This document shows, one piece after another, positions 1-5,705 of a DNA stretch of 8,484 bases. The number at the start of each line of letters is the position of its first letter. Positions within the stretch are counted from its first letter, which is position 1. Both the position numbers and the translations under genes were made by a program. The notes below the pieces were generated by a model. It ran no database searches. It was not told where the DNA came from and was given only the letters and a program-made list of their open reading frames with translations. The DNA is from Halomonas chromatireducens. GTDB lineage: Bacteria > Pseudomonadota > Gammaproteobacteria > Pseudomonadales > Halomonadaceae. The DNA lies in the NCBI RefSeq assembly GCF_001545155.1, contig NZ_CP014226.1, positions 2,090,739-2,099,222 of the forward strand, in the 5' to 3' direction.

Positions 1-125
1 GTTGATCAGCAGGCCCATCAGCACGCCAGCTGTGGAGAACACGATGGCCGACAGTACCAGCGCAGCCTGGTAGAGGCTGTTGAACTGGGTTACGAGTATC
101 AGTGCCATCAGGCCGATCGCCACCA
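1..125 (-). other. RND efflux permease-like segment fused in frame to CstA
   Basis: Residues about 275-314 of the preceding frame include GLMALILVTQFNSLYQ and AALVLSAIVFSTAGVLMGLL. From memory of the RND family (AcrB-like permeases of the type with QFNSFYQ and a following NNNIVLID motif), this matches the membrane helix that opens the second-half or first-half transmembrane bundle, not any CstA segment. The boundary is approximate: residues up to about LLNPT still read like CstA, and the change falls near positions 115-130. The frame is uninterrupted across it. It could be a real gene fusion or deletion, or an assembly misjoin near a contig edge. I cannot run an alignment to decide. Confidence 0.6.
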
Positions 126-942
126 GGGTCGGGTTGAGCAGCACGATTGCGCCGTACAGCACGATCAGGCCGATGAACAGCTGTAGCCCGTTGATGTAGT
201 CGCGGGGCTGCAGCAAAACCCACACCGGCAGCAGCGAGGCAATGGCCGCATAGGCAAAAAGGATCAGAATCCATACCGCATTGCCGGAAAGCCCGCCCAC
301 CTCGGCTGGCATCTGCAACGGCACGGAGGGTCCGATGCCGATCAGGGCATAGAGCGCAATGACCCCGATGATCGAAACCATGGGCAGGCTCAGCACGCGA
401 CGATAGATCAGTTGCCCGATGATCAACGCCACCAGGATGGCGCCCCATACCGGCACCACGGCGCTGGAGAAGTTCATCATCAGGCCCGCGATCACCACGG
501 CGAATACCGCATTGACCATCAGCAGCACGAGGAAGATGACGATCATGAAGATGCTGCGGGCGCGCTTGCCGACCACGTCGCCGGTCAAGGCCCCGACGGA
601 CTTCGCCTTGTTGCGCACGCTGGCCCAGATGGCGCCGAAGTCATGTACACCGGCAAAGAAGATGGTCCCGAAGACCACCCAGAGAAAGGCCGGAAGCCAG
701 CCCCAGATCACGGCGATAGCGGGCCCCACGATGGGAGCCGCCCCGGCCACCGAGGTGAAGTGATGCCCCCAGAGGATGAAGCGATTGGTTGGCACGAAGT
801 CGACGCCATCTTCGTACTCGTGGGCGGGCGTCCTGAAGTCCGGGTCCAGGCGGTAGATCTTCTCGGCGATGAACTTGGAGTACAGGAAGTACCCCGCTGC
901 CATCGCGGCAAGACCCAGAACCAATAATATGATTGCGCTCAT
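1..942 (-). CDS. cstA: CstA-family carbon starvation / peptide-pyruvate transporter, 5' part (314 codons), apparently chimeric at its visible 3' end
   Basis: The reverse strand gives an open frame of 314 codons from ATG at 942 that leaves the window at position 1. It is an inner-membrane protein with many hydrophobic segments. CstA hallmarks are seen in order: VPTNRFILWGHHF (residues 50-62), AGAAPIVGPAIAVIWG (66-81), the GVHDFGAIWASVRN stretch (98-111) and LLPVWVLLQPRDYIN (237-251). Characterised members (E. coli CstA, BtsT) take up peptides or pyruvate, so a nutrient-uptake role is the family expectation. The start is supported by AAAGGAGC nine bases upstream. From about residue 275 onward the sequence stops looking like CstA: the expected Ile-Ala-Cys-Gly-Ala-Ile-Ser-Gly-Phe-His type region is absent, and the text resembles an RND pump membrane helix (see the separate entry). 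The CstA call is firm for residues 1 to about 265; whether the gene continues as CstA cannot be seen. Confidence 0.88.
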   Translation of the reverse strand, partial: MSAIILLVLGLAAMAAGYFLYSKFIAEKIYRLDPDFRTPAHEYEDGVDFVPTNRFILWGHHFTSVAGAAPIVGPAIAVIWGWLPAFLWVVFGTIFFAGVHDFGAIWASVRNKAKSVGALTGDVVGKRARSIFMIVIFLVLLMVNAVFAVVIAGLMMNFSSAVVPVWGAILVALIIGQLIYRRVLSLPMVSIIGVIALYALIGIGPSVPLQMPAEVGGLSGNAVWILILFAYAAIASLLPVWVLLQPRDYINGLQLFIGLIVLYGAIVLLNPTLVAIGLMALILVTQFNSLYQAALVLSAIVFSTAGVLMGLLIN

Positions 943-950
943 TTTGGTCG

Positions 951-958
951 GCTCCTTT
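951..958 (-). promoter_or_regulatory. Ribosome binding site of the cstA gene
   Basis: On the minus strand AAAGGAGC lies 9 bases (from GGAG) before the ATG at 942. This strong Shine-Dalgarno match fixes the CstA start; no competing in-frame start with a similar site is visible. Confidence 0.8.
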
Positions 959-1093
959 GTCAGGATTCTTGGTTCTTGTCGGCTCACGTGTTGCGCGAGC
1001 GCTGGACCATGCAGTCCAAGGGGAATGCAAGATCGAGGATGAAAGGCAAAGGCCAGAATCACCCCAAGGTGGCGTCGGATCACCCAAAGCCTA

Positions 1094-1107
1094 GACCACG
1101 ATTGGTC
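1094..1107. promoter_or_regulatory. Palindrome GACCA-CGAT-TGGTC, possible operator
   Basis: A perfect 5-4-5 inverted repeat, GACCACGATTGGTC, lies directly downstream of the candidate cstA -10 element, a position typical of a repressor site. It is short enough to be chance, and I do not recognise a regulator for it. Confidence 0.2.
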
Positions 1108-1137
1108 ATTTTCACCATTCCATTACACAACGGTCAA
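1108..1137 (-). promoter_or_regulatory. Possible sigma70-like promoter for cstA
   Basis: On the minus strand TTGACC (1132-1137, five of six consensus bases) is followed after 18 bases by GAAAAT (1108-1113, four of six). The predicted transcript would have a leader of about 160 bases before the cstA start. Such matches occur by chance, so this is only a candidate. Confidence 0.25.
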
Positions 1138-1195
1138 AATGGGACATCAGGATGAGGCACGGTTCAGGGGGATGGAAATCAGATCCGCGTCAGCG

Positions 1196-1224
1196 TCGAC
1201 AGGTGGCTAGTCCAAGGTCGTAAT
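1196..1224 (+). promoter_or_regulatory. Possible sigma70-like promoter for the small membrane-protein gene
   Basis: TCGACA (1196-1201, five of six) is separated by exactly 17 bases from CGTAAT (1219-1224, four of six). Transcription would begin near 1231, leaving a leader of about 60 bases before the ATG at 1293. The spacing is ideal but the hexamers are imperfect. Confidence 0.3.
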
Positions 1225-1292
1225 GCCCTTACCATGGCGAACACGCTACGCTGCTCACAACGGTCGATCGCTCACAAGACAATGAGATTCCA

Positions 1293-1577
1293 ATGCAAGA
1301 GATCCTGCTTCACTTCGCCATGGCCGCCACCTTCGGTGCCTTTACCGGCTCGCTGTTCCGTCTTACCCGCCGGCCCGGCTACGAGCGTCCGTTCATGTTT
1401 CCGGTCGTGGGTCTGATCGCCGGAATTACCGCCTACATGATTTTTTATGTCCTCGCCTCAACCACCGGCGCACCCACGTGGCTGCTGCCAATACTCATCG
1501 TGCTTCAGGTTTGGCTATGGCTCGGACCGTTGGGGCCGAAGTTTCGCAAAGCGGAAAACGGCGATGAAAGCCGTTAA
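1293..1577 (+). CDS. Small integral membrane protein of unknown function (94 aa)
   Basis: I do not recognise this protein. It is 94 residues with about three hydrophobic stretches: near residues 4-22 (LLHFAMAATFGAFTGSLF), 36-54 (PVVGLIAGITAYMIFYVLA) and 61-78 (TWLLPILIVLQVWLWLGPL). A basic loop containing RLTRRPGYER (22-31) separates the first two and the tail is charged (KFRKAENGDESR). This layout suggests an inner-membrane protein with the loop facing the cytoplasm. The codons favour G or C at third positions like neighbouring genes, which supports real coding. The start at 1293 has only a weak GAG upstream (AATGAGATTCCAATG). It is transcribed away from cstA, and its TAA overlaps the ATG of a short downstream frame. 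The function is not inferable from context. Confidence 0.6.
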   Translation: MQEILLHFAMAATFGAFTGSLFRLTRRPGYERPFMFPVVGLIAGITAYMIFYVLASTTGAPTWLLPILIVLQVWLWLGPLGPKFRKAENGDESR

Positions 1578-1714
1578 TGCTGAATGTCGGTGATACGGAA
1601 CTCAGCGCCCTTCTCCGCCAATCGATGGTAGCCACTACGCTCGCAGCAACGATCGAGACACTGCATAAATGGCCCCGCGAACTCCACCTGATACGCCTTG
1701 ACTCAAGAGGGTGA
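1577..1714 (+). CDS. Possible 45-aa small ORF overlapping the stop of the membrane-protein gene
   Basis: An ATG at 1577 shares its A with the TAA stop of the upstream gene (TAATG), a layout often used for translational coupling. The frame encodes 45 residues beginning MLNVGDTELSALLRQ and ending ELHLIRLDSRG before TGA at 1712-1714. I do not recognise it. In another frame just past position 1692 the text continues plausibly as LTQEGDWCQESIELARKERS, so this could be the start of a gene broken by a frameshift rather than an intact small protein. Evidence is limited to the overlap and frame. Confidence 0.25.
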   Translation: MLNVGDTELSALLRQSMVATTLAATIETLHKWPRELHLIRLDSRG

Positions 1715-1939
1715 CTGGTGCCAGGAGAGCATTGAGCTTGCCCGAAAGGAGCGCTCTCCCACGATCTCACAGAGTTCCATCCCTATAACTCGACACTCAC
1801 CGATCATTCCGTATAGCCTAGGGCTTGACTTCAGCTGACAACATGGAAAGAAAGCCTTATTCAATTGGCCTCCCTCTTAAGGCAGCGATGGTGCCTTCGA
1901 TAGTGCTGATTTGACAACCATCGCTTACGGACAGAGACA
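1578..1939. other. Intergenic stretch upstream of the phosphodiesterase gene
   Basis: Apart from the possible 45-codon frame, this ~360-base stretch has no convincing gene. It holds a 7-bp inverted repeat (GGAGAGC at 1724-1730 with GCTCTCC at 1753-1759, 22-base loop, no T run) and a weak promoter-like pair near 1790-1817. Its composition is somewhat more AT-rich toward 1800-1900. The region could contain decayed coding sequence. Confidence 0.5.
1790..1817 (+). promoter_or_regulatory. Possible promoter for the phosphodiesterase-barrel-FecR gene run
   Basis: TCGACA (1790-1795) is followed after 16 bases by TATAGC (1812-1817). Matches are five of six and four of six. It lies about 120 bases before the phosphodiesterase start. 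A TTGACT at 1825-1830 is an alternative -35 but has no good -10 at proper spacing. No CRP-like operator was seen. Confidence 0.22.
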
Positions 1940-2713
1940 ATGCACATTCAAACACTCGGGGCCAGCGGCGGAATGGAAAGCCGGGAAGGCACTACCGCTT
2001 TCCTGCTCGCGCCTAACCTGCTATTGGATGCTGGCACCGGCGCCCAGCAACTCACCCCGGCCCAGATGGCACGTATCGATAGCGTGCTCCTCACCCATGC
2101 CCATCTCGATCACATTGCAAGCCTGCCTCTCCTCATCGACACCCAATACGAAAGAATGATCGAGCAAGGGAAAGCCCTGACTGTCTACGCACTGCCCCAG
2201 GTGATCGAGATACTCAAGCAGCATGTCTTCAATGACGCCATCTGGCCGGACTTCAGCGTGCTGCCCTCTTCCGAAAAAGCCGTACTGCGCTTTTCTCCCC
2301 TAAGCCCATGGGAATCCCTCACGCTCCCCACTGATGAGGGAGAGCCACTAACCATCACCCCCTTTCCCGTCTCCCACAGCGTGCCCGCATGCGGCTACCT
2401 GGTGAGTGACGACACAATGAAATTTGCTTTCAGTGGCGACACCGGCCTGGATGTCAGCGTGACAACTTCACTCAATCGGTTAGGCGCCCTTGACTGCCTG
2501 GTCATCGAGTGCGCCTTTGCCAACCAACTTGATGACCTAGCCGAAATCGCGTGCCACTTGACGCCACAACGCCTTGCGGCACTGCTTGCCACGCTCGATT
2601 CACCTCCCAAGATGCTCTGGGTCACCCACCTGAAGCCTGGCCTTCGCGAGCAGATTTTTACCGAACTGCAGCATGCGCTACCCGATACATTGACCTGGAG
2701 CCTTCCGTCATGA
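1940..2713 (+). CDS. Class II 3',5'-cyclic-nucleotide phosphodiesterase (metallo-beta-lactamase fold), 257 aa
   Basis: Predicted to hydrolyse cAMP (possibly cGMP) to the 5'-monophosphate using a binuclear metal site. Motifs in order: LLTHAHLDHIASLPLL (residues 50-65) with the HxHxDH metal ligands H53, H55, D57 and H58; FPVSHSVP with H146; AFSGDTGLD with D167; LVIECAFANQ (187-196), which matches the Ile-Glu-Cys-Ser-Phe region of yeast PDE1-type enzymes; CHLTP with H206; and VTHLKPG with H230. This set, ending in HLTP and THLKP, is characteristic of class II phosphodiesterases and separates it from generic beta-lactamase-fold hydrolases. There is no signal peptide, so it should act in the cytoplasm, unlike the periplasmic Vibrio CpdP. 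The ATG at 1940 follows GGACAGAGACA, a weak ribosome site. Its TGA overlaps the next gene's ATG, and a predicted adenylate cyclase lies 3 kb away, which supports cAMP as substrate. Confidence 0.85.
   Translation: MHIQTLGASGGMESREGTTAFLLAPNLLLDAGTGAQQLTPAQMARIDSVLLTHAHLDHIASLPLLIDTQYERMIEQGKALTVYALPQVIEILKQHVFNDAIWPDFSVLPSSEKAVLRFSPLSPWESLTLPTDEGEPLTITPFPVSHSVPACGYLVSDDTMKFAFSGDTGLDVSVTTSLNRLGALDCLVIECAFANQLDDLAEIACHLTPQRLAALLATLDSPPKMLWVTHLKPGLREQIFTELQHALPDTLTWSLPS
2697..2700 (+). promoter_or_regulatory. Ribosome binding site deciding the start of the outer-membrane barrel gene
   Basis: GGAG lies 9 bases before the ATG at 2710, inside the end of the phosphodiesterase gene. It favours 2710 over an in-frame ATG at 2551, because only the 2710 start yields a signal peptide at the N-terminus. 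Confidence 0.7.
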
Positions 2714-4122
2714 GGCGCATTTTCACGTTCTCGCCGGCCCGGATCGCCTCCTGGGCGAGTGTTCTCTTCGTACTGCTCTGCTCAAACGCCTTGGCGTATC
2801 AAGCCGATCTCGATGAAGCCCGCCAGGCCCTCGAACAAGGCGAACATCAGGCCGCCTACGACCAGCTTCAACGACTTGAACTTGAACACGGTGGAGAACC
2901 TGAATTCGATTACTGGCTGGGCGTGGCCGCTCTACGTGCAGGGTCGCCAAGCCACGCCCTGATCGCGCTGGACCGCGTGATTCTCCGACAACCAAGCCAC
3001 GCAGGTGCCCGCATGGAGCGTGTGGCGGCGCTATTGCAACTCGACCAGCGTGCCGCCGCAGAGCGTGAGATCGAGCGCCTGCAGGCACTCTCACCGCCCC
3101 CTGAGGCACAGGCAGCGATCACTCGGTTTCAAGCCGCAATCACGCAGCGCCGGCAGGCGGAAAACAGCCCGCAACATCAGGGGCGTTTTAGCATCGATAT
3201 CGGCCACGATAGCAACCCTCAGCGCTTTCCCAGTGAGGTCGCGATTGATCCGCTGCAACCGAACTTGCGCAGCGCGATCGAAGCGCTGACCGAGATGGGT
3301 CTGGTTCCCGATGGCGACCTGTCTCGGTTTGATGAGCAGGTATTCAGCCCCGATTCCAGCACCTATCAGCGGCTGCAAGGGAGCTATCAAGGGACGTTTC
3401 CGGCGGGTGAGCAGTCTCGCTGGCTGTTCAATGCTGTGGGCCAGGCGCAGCGCTACACCCAGGAAGCAGCGCAGGATTACGACCTGACCCTGGCGCAGGC
3501 CCAGTTAGGCTACCAACGCGACCTGGCGCACCAGCGTGTCTTTACGCTGCGGGGCTCTGCGCTGCAGGGCTGGAGTGGGCGCAACCAGGACCGACTGCTG
3601 CCTCGCTGGGGCAGCCACGCGGAACTGAGCCAACCCATTGGGCTCGACAGCGAGCTGAGGTGGCAGTTGGGCGCCCAGCACAACCGCTATAGTGAAGCGA
3701 GAAACGACCACGATACCGGCCTGCTTGGCATTCAACTCAACAGCCGACACTCGGCATGGCGCACACGCCTGGTGGCCCAGGTCGAGCAGGAGTGGGCCAA
3801 AGACGACCGCGAGGGGGGCGACTTGACCCAGCTTCGCCTGGGCGGCGGCCTGGACTACCCCATCGGCGACCGTCAGCTGTTACGCGCCGACCTCAACCAT
3901 CGCCTGCGCACCTATCAAGACGACGGCTTCGCGCTCTACAACGATTTTTCCGCCACACAGCGCCGCGACCGTATCTGGCAGGCGCGTCTCACCTGGCTAT
4001 ACCAGCTCAGCAGCGACTGGCTGATAGAGGCCAGTGCCGACGTCGAGCGCCGTCGATCGTCGGTCGACTTCTTCGATACACGCCGCCGCCAGACACAAGT
4101 CGGCATTCGCTACCTTTTCTGA
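2710..4122 (+). CDS. TPR plus outer-membrane beta-barrel protein, Slam / type XI secretion-like (470 aa)
   Basis: The protein starts with a Sec signal peptide (basic MRRIF, hydrophobic core about 14-24, cleavage after SNALA at 29). Residues about 31-128 are helical with TPR-like pairs (DLDEARQALEQGEHQAAYDQ, then YWLGVAALRAGSPSHALIAL). From about 158 to the end it alternates polar and hydrophobic residues as in a transmembrane beta barrel, opening with RFSIDIGHDSNPQ and finishing VGIRYLF; the terminal Phe is the BAM recognition signature. A periplasmic TPR domain followed by a ~310-residue barrel and a total near 470-500 residues matches Slam-type (DUF560) proteins, which move lipoproteins or soluble proteins across the outer membrane. 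The assignment rests on architecture, and a generic TPR porin is the alternative. It overlaps the phosphodiesterase gene by ATGA and precedes the FecR gene by 11 bases, suggesting one operon and the FecR protein as its client. Confidence 0.72.
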   Translation: MRRIFTFSPARIASWASVLFVLLCSNALAYQADLDEARQALEQGEHQAAYDQLQRLELEHGGEPEFDYWLGVAALRAGSPSHALIALDRVILRQPSHAGARMERVAALLQLDQRAAAEREIERLQALSPPPEAQAAITRFQAAITQRRQAENSPQHQGRFSIDIGHDSNPQRFPSEVAIDPLQPNLRSAIEALTEMGLVPDGDLSRFDEQVFSPDSSTYQRLQGSYQGTFPAGEQSRWLFNAVGQAQRYTQEAAQDYDLTLAQAQLGYQRDLAHQRVFTLRGSALQGWSGRNQDRLLPRWGSHAELSQPIGLDSELRWQLGAQHNRYSEARNDHDTGLLGIQLNSRHSAWRTRLVAQVEQEWAKDDREGGDLTQLRLGGGLDYPIGDRQLLRADLNHRLRTYQDDGFALYNDFSATQRRDRIWQARLTWLYQLSSDWLIEASADVERRRSSVDFFDTRRRQTQVGIRYLF

Positions 4123-4133
4123 CGGAACCGGTC

Positions 4134-5702
4134 ATGAGCCTCTTTGCCAAGCCCCCCCTGTCATACTTCCTATCGCTGAGTGTCGGCGGTTTCGCGCTTC
4201 TGCCCGTTTTCGTCCACGCCGATACGCCTGCCGGGCATGTCATGTTCGTCCACGGCGACGCCACCATCGAACGCGATGGCGAGCGCATTCCCGCTGAACG
4301 CGGTGCCGACTTCTTTGCCGGTGACACCTTCCATACCGCCGATGCCAGCACGCTACAGCTACGCTACAGCGATGGCGGCACCAAGGCCATTCGCCCAGGC
4401 AGCACCTACACGCTCGAGCGCTATGAGCTCGATGACGATAGCCCGGAAGAGTCCGCCCAGGGTGGCGAGCTTGTGCGCGGCGGCTTGCGTGCCATCACTG
4501 GCGCCATTGGTCGAAACGCGCCGGACAATGTCACCAACAGCACCCCGGTCGCCACCATGGGCATTCGCGGCACCAGCTTCCAGATGCTGCATATTCCCGA
4601 GGAAGGGAGCCCGTCCCTGCCCGGCGTCAAAGCCGGCAGTTATCTCTATGTGGAAAGTGGCCTGCTTGTCATGTCCACCGACGCCGGTGAAACCCTGGTG
4701 CGACCCGGCCAGGTCTTTTTCTCCCCGGAACGGGGTGAACCGCCGCGTCTGGTGCCCGGTGGAGTCAGTATTTTCGAGCAGTTGGAAGAGAGCATGCCCC
4801 AGGGCCGCGAGGAAGATGACACCGCACCGCCAACGGAGGCGTCACAAGGCAGCACCACACCTACCGACCCGGACGCCCCTACCGATACGGCTACCACACA
4901 GGGCACGTTTTTCGACGAGTTAGCGCTGACTCCCTTAGATACAGCGGATCTGCAGGCCACCTTGAGTGAATCCGAGACCAGTGAGCAGCTGATCGAGATA
5001 GAGCGAGATGCCGAGGAGCTTGTAGAAGCCGATTCTGAGCCTTGGTTAGATTTTGAGCCAACCACAGACAACACACTCACTACCAATTTCGCTCTCATAG
5101 ATAGTTTTTATGAGTCCAATACGCCGCCCACCGATCAAGGCTCAACCAATATTGGAACGGGTGAGGTAGTTTGGGGCTATTGGGAAAGCGGCCAGGAAGT
5201 GACATTGGATGGCAGTACCGATGTAATGCCGGAGTCGGTGGTCTTTATTGCTGCCTCACCGAATTTATCTATAAATCAAGAATACCCCCTCGCCATTGAT
5301 GATATGGTTTCAATTACCTTTAGCTGGGTGGGTGGCACTGGCCTGGTGCCCACCGAGGGAGGCGATGTCATTCCCATTCTCAGCGACAGCTCTATTACGC
5401 TTTCCAACATGGAGGGTATTGAGATTGAGATTCTCCTGGATGACTTTGGCGCGCTAATAGGTGTCGGGGAGTCTTTCAATCTCACTGCTATCCCGCTTGA
5501 GCATGCGAACTGCGAGGCTAGCGGCTGCTTCGACGACGGGAATTTCACAGGCCGCTATATCGGCGAAGACGCCGCCGCCATCATGAGCCTGATTGAAGCC
5601 TGGGGCGATGAGCTTGGCAACTACAGCGGTACCGGTTTATTTTTGTTTGATCGAGTCGAAGAGCTTAACGGTGATAATCCGATCGAGGAAATACCCCAAT
5701 AA
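4134..5702 (+). CDS. Exported FecR-domain protein with C-terminal TbpB-like small barrel (522 aa)
   Basis: A Sec signal peptide (residues 1-29, ending FVHA before DTPAG) predicts export; there is no lipobox cysteine. Residues about 34-205 form a FecR-type domain: LQLRYSDGGTKAIRPGSTY (74-92), then the diagnostic PVATMGIRGTSFQ (138-150) and a second half ending LVRPGQVFFSPERG. Residues about 215-335 are an acidic Thr/Pro/Glu/Asp-rich linker. Residues about 340-505 look like a small beta barrel: GEVVWGYWESG, SWVGGTGLVPTEGG, FTGRYIGEDA (471-480) and SGTGLFLF (498-505), the pattern of the C-terminal domain of TbpB-like and Slam-dependent proteins. The pair C460 and C465 could form a disulfide. ATG 4134 follows GGA with 7-base spacing; starts further upstream would run antiparallel to nothing useful and sit inside the barrel gene. 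A role as a secreted or periplasmic partner of the barrel protein, possibly sensed by the cyclase, is inference. Confidence 0.8.
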   Translation: MSLFAKPPLSYFLSLSVGGFALLPVFVHADTPAGHVMFVHGDATIERDGERIPAERGADFFAGDTFHTADASTLQLRYSDGGTKAIRPGSTYTLERYELDDDSPEESAQGGELVRGGLRAITGAIGRNAPDNVTNSTPVATMGIRGTSFQMLHIPEEGSPSLPGVKAGSYLYVESGLLVMSTDAGETLVRPGQVFFSPERGEPPRLVPGGVSIFEQLEESMPQGREEDDTAPPTEASQGSTTPTDPDAPTDTATTQGTFFDELALTPLDTADLQATLSESETSEQLIEIERDAEELVEADSEPWLDFEPTTDNTLTTNFALIDSFYESNTPPTDQGSTNIGTGEVVWGYWESGQEVTLDGSTDVMPESVVFIAASPNLSINQEYPLAIDDMVSITFSWVGGTGLVPTEGGDVIPILSDSSITLSNMEGIEIEILLDDFGALIGVGESFNLTAIPLEHANCEASGCFDDGNFTGRYIGEDAAAIMSLIEAWGDELGNYSGTGLFLFDRVEELNGDNPIEEIPQ

Positions 5703-5705
5703 TTA

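Larger units (their letters stand above)
943..1292. other. Divergent intergenic region between cstA and the small membrane-protein gene
   Basis: About 350 bases with no convincing coding frame; the open frames here look like antisense shadows or random. The region must hold the promoter(s) for cstA leftward and probably for the small membrane gene rightward. Besides the cstA Shine-Dalgarno I see only weak sigma70-like hexamers on both strands and one short palindrome (listed separately). I found no convincing CRP-type TGTGA-N6-TCACA site and no clear sigma54 GG-N10-GC element. Confidence 0.6.

Noticed and set aside
412..1087. Open frames opposite or out of frame with cstA (412-927 plus; 641-1087 minus in another frame)
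   Set aside because: They are rich in His, Asp, Arg and Pro with no domain-like text, and are explained as shadows of the high-GC cstA frame.
1724..1759. Inverted repeat GGAGAGC / GCTCTCC as a terminator
   Set aside because: The loop is 22 bases and there is no T run; not a convincing intrinsic terminator.
1495..1770. Minus-strand 91-codon frame
   Set aside because: Ser/Arg-rich, overlaps the small membrane gene antisense, no ribosome site or recognisable motif.
1825..1830. TTGACT as the -35 of a phosphodiesterase promoter
   Set aside because: No acceptable -10 hexamer occurs 16-18 bases downstream.
2551..2709. Upstream in-frame ATG at 2551 as start of the barrel protein
   Set aside because: It lies deep in the phosphodiesterase gene, gives a non-signal-like N-terminus, and the ATG at 2710 has a Shine-Dalgarno and an immediate signal peptide.
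2770..2790. Lipobox at Cys24 of the barrel protein
   Set aside because: The residues before Cys are Val-Leu-Leu, lacking the small residue at -1; a signal peptidase I site (ALA) follows a few residues later, and the protein ends as an outer-membrane barrel.
3756..4133. N-terminal extension of the FecR protein upstream of 4134
   Set aside because: The extension is an out-of-frame shadow of the barrel gene, rich in Arg and Pro; the signal peptide begins at 4134.
4646..5098. Antisense 150-codon Ser/Val-rich frame opposite the FecR gene
   Set aside because: It mirrors the acidic Thr/Glu linker codons on the other strand and shows no independent coding features.
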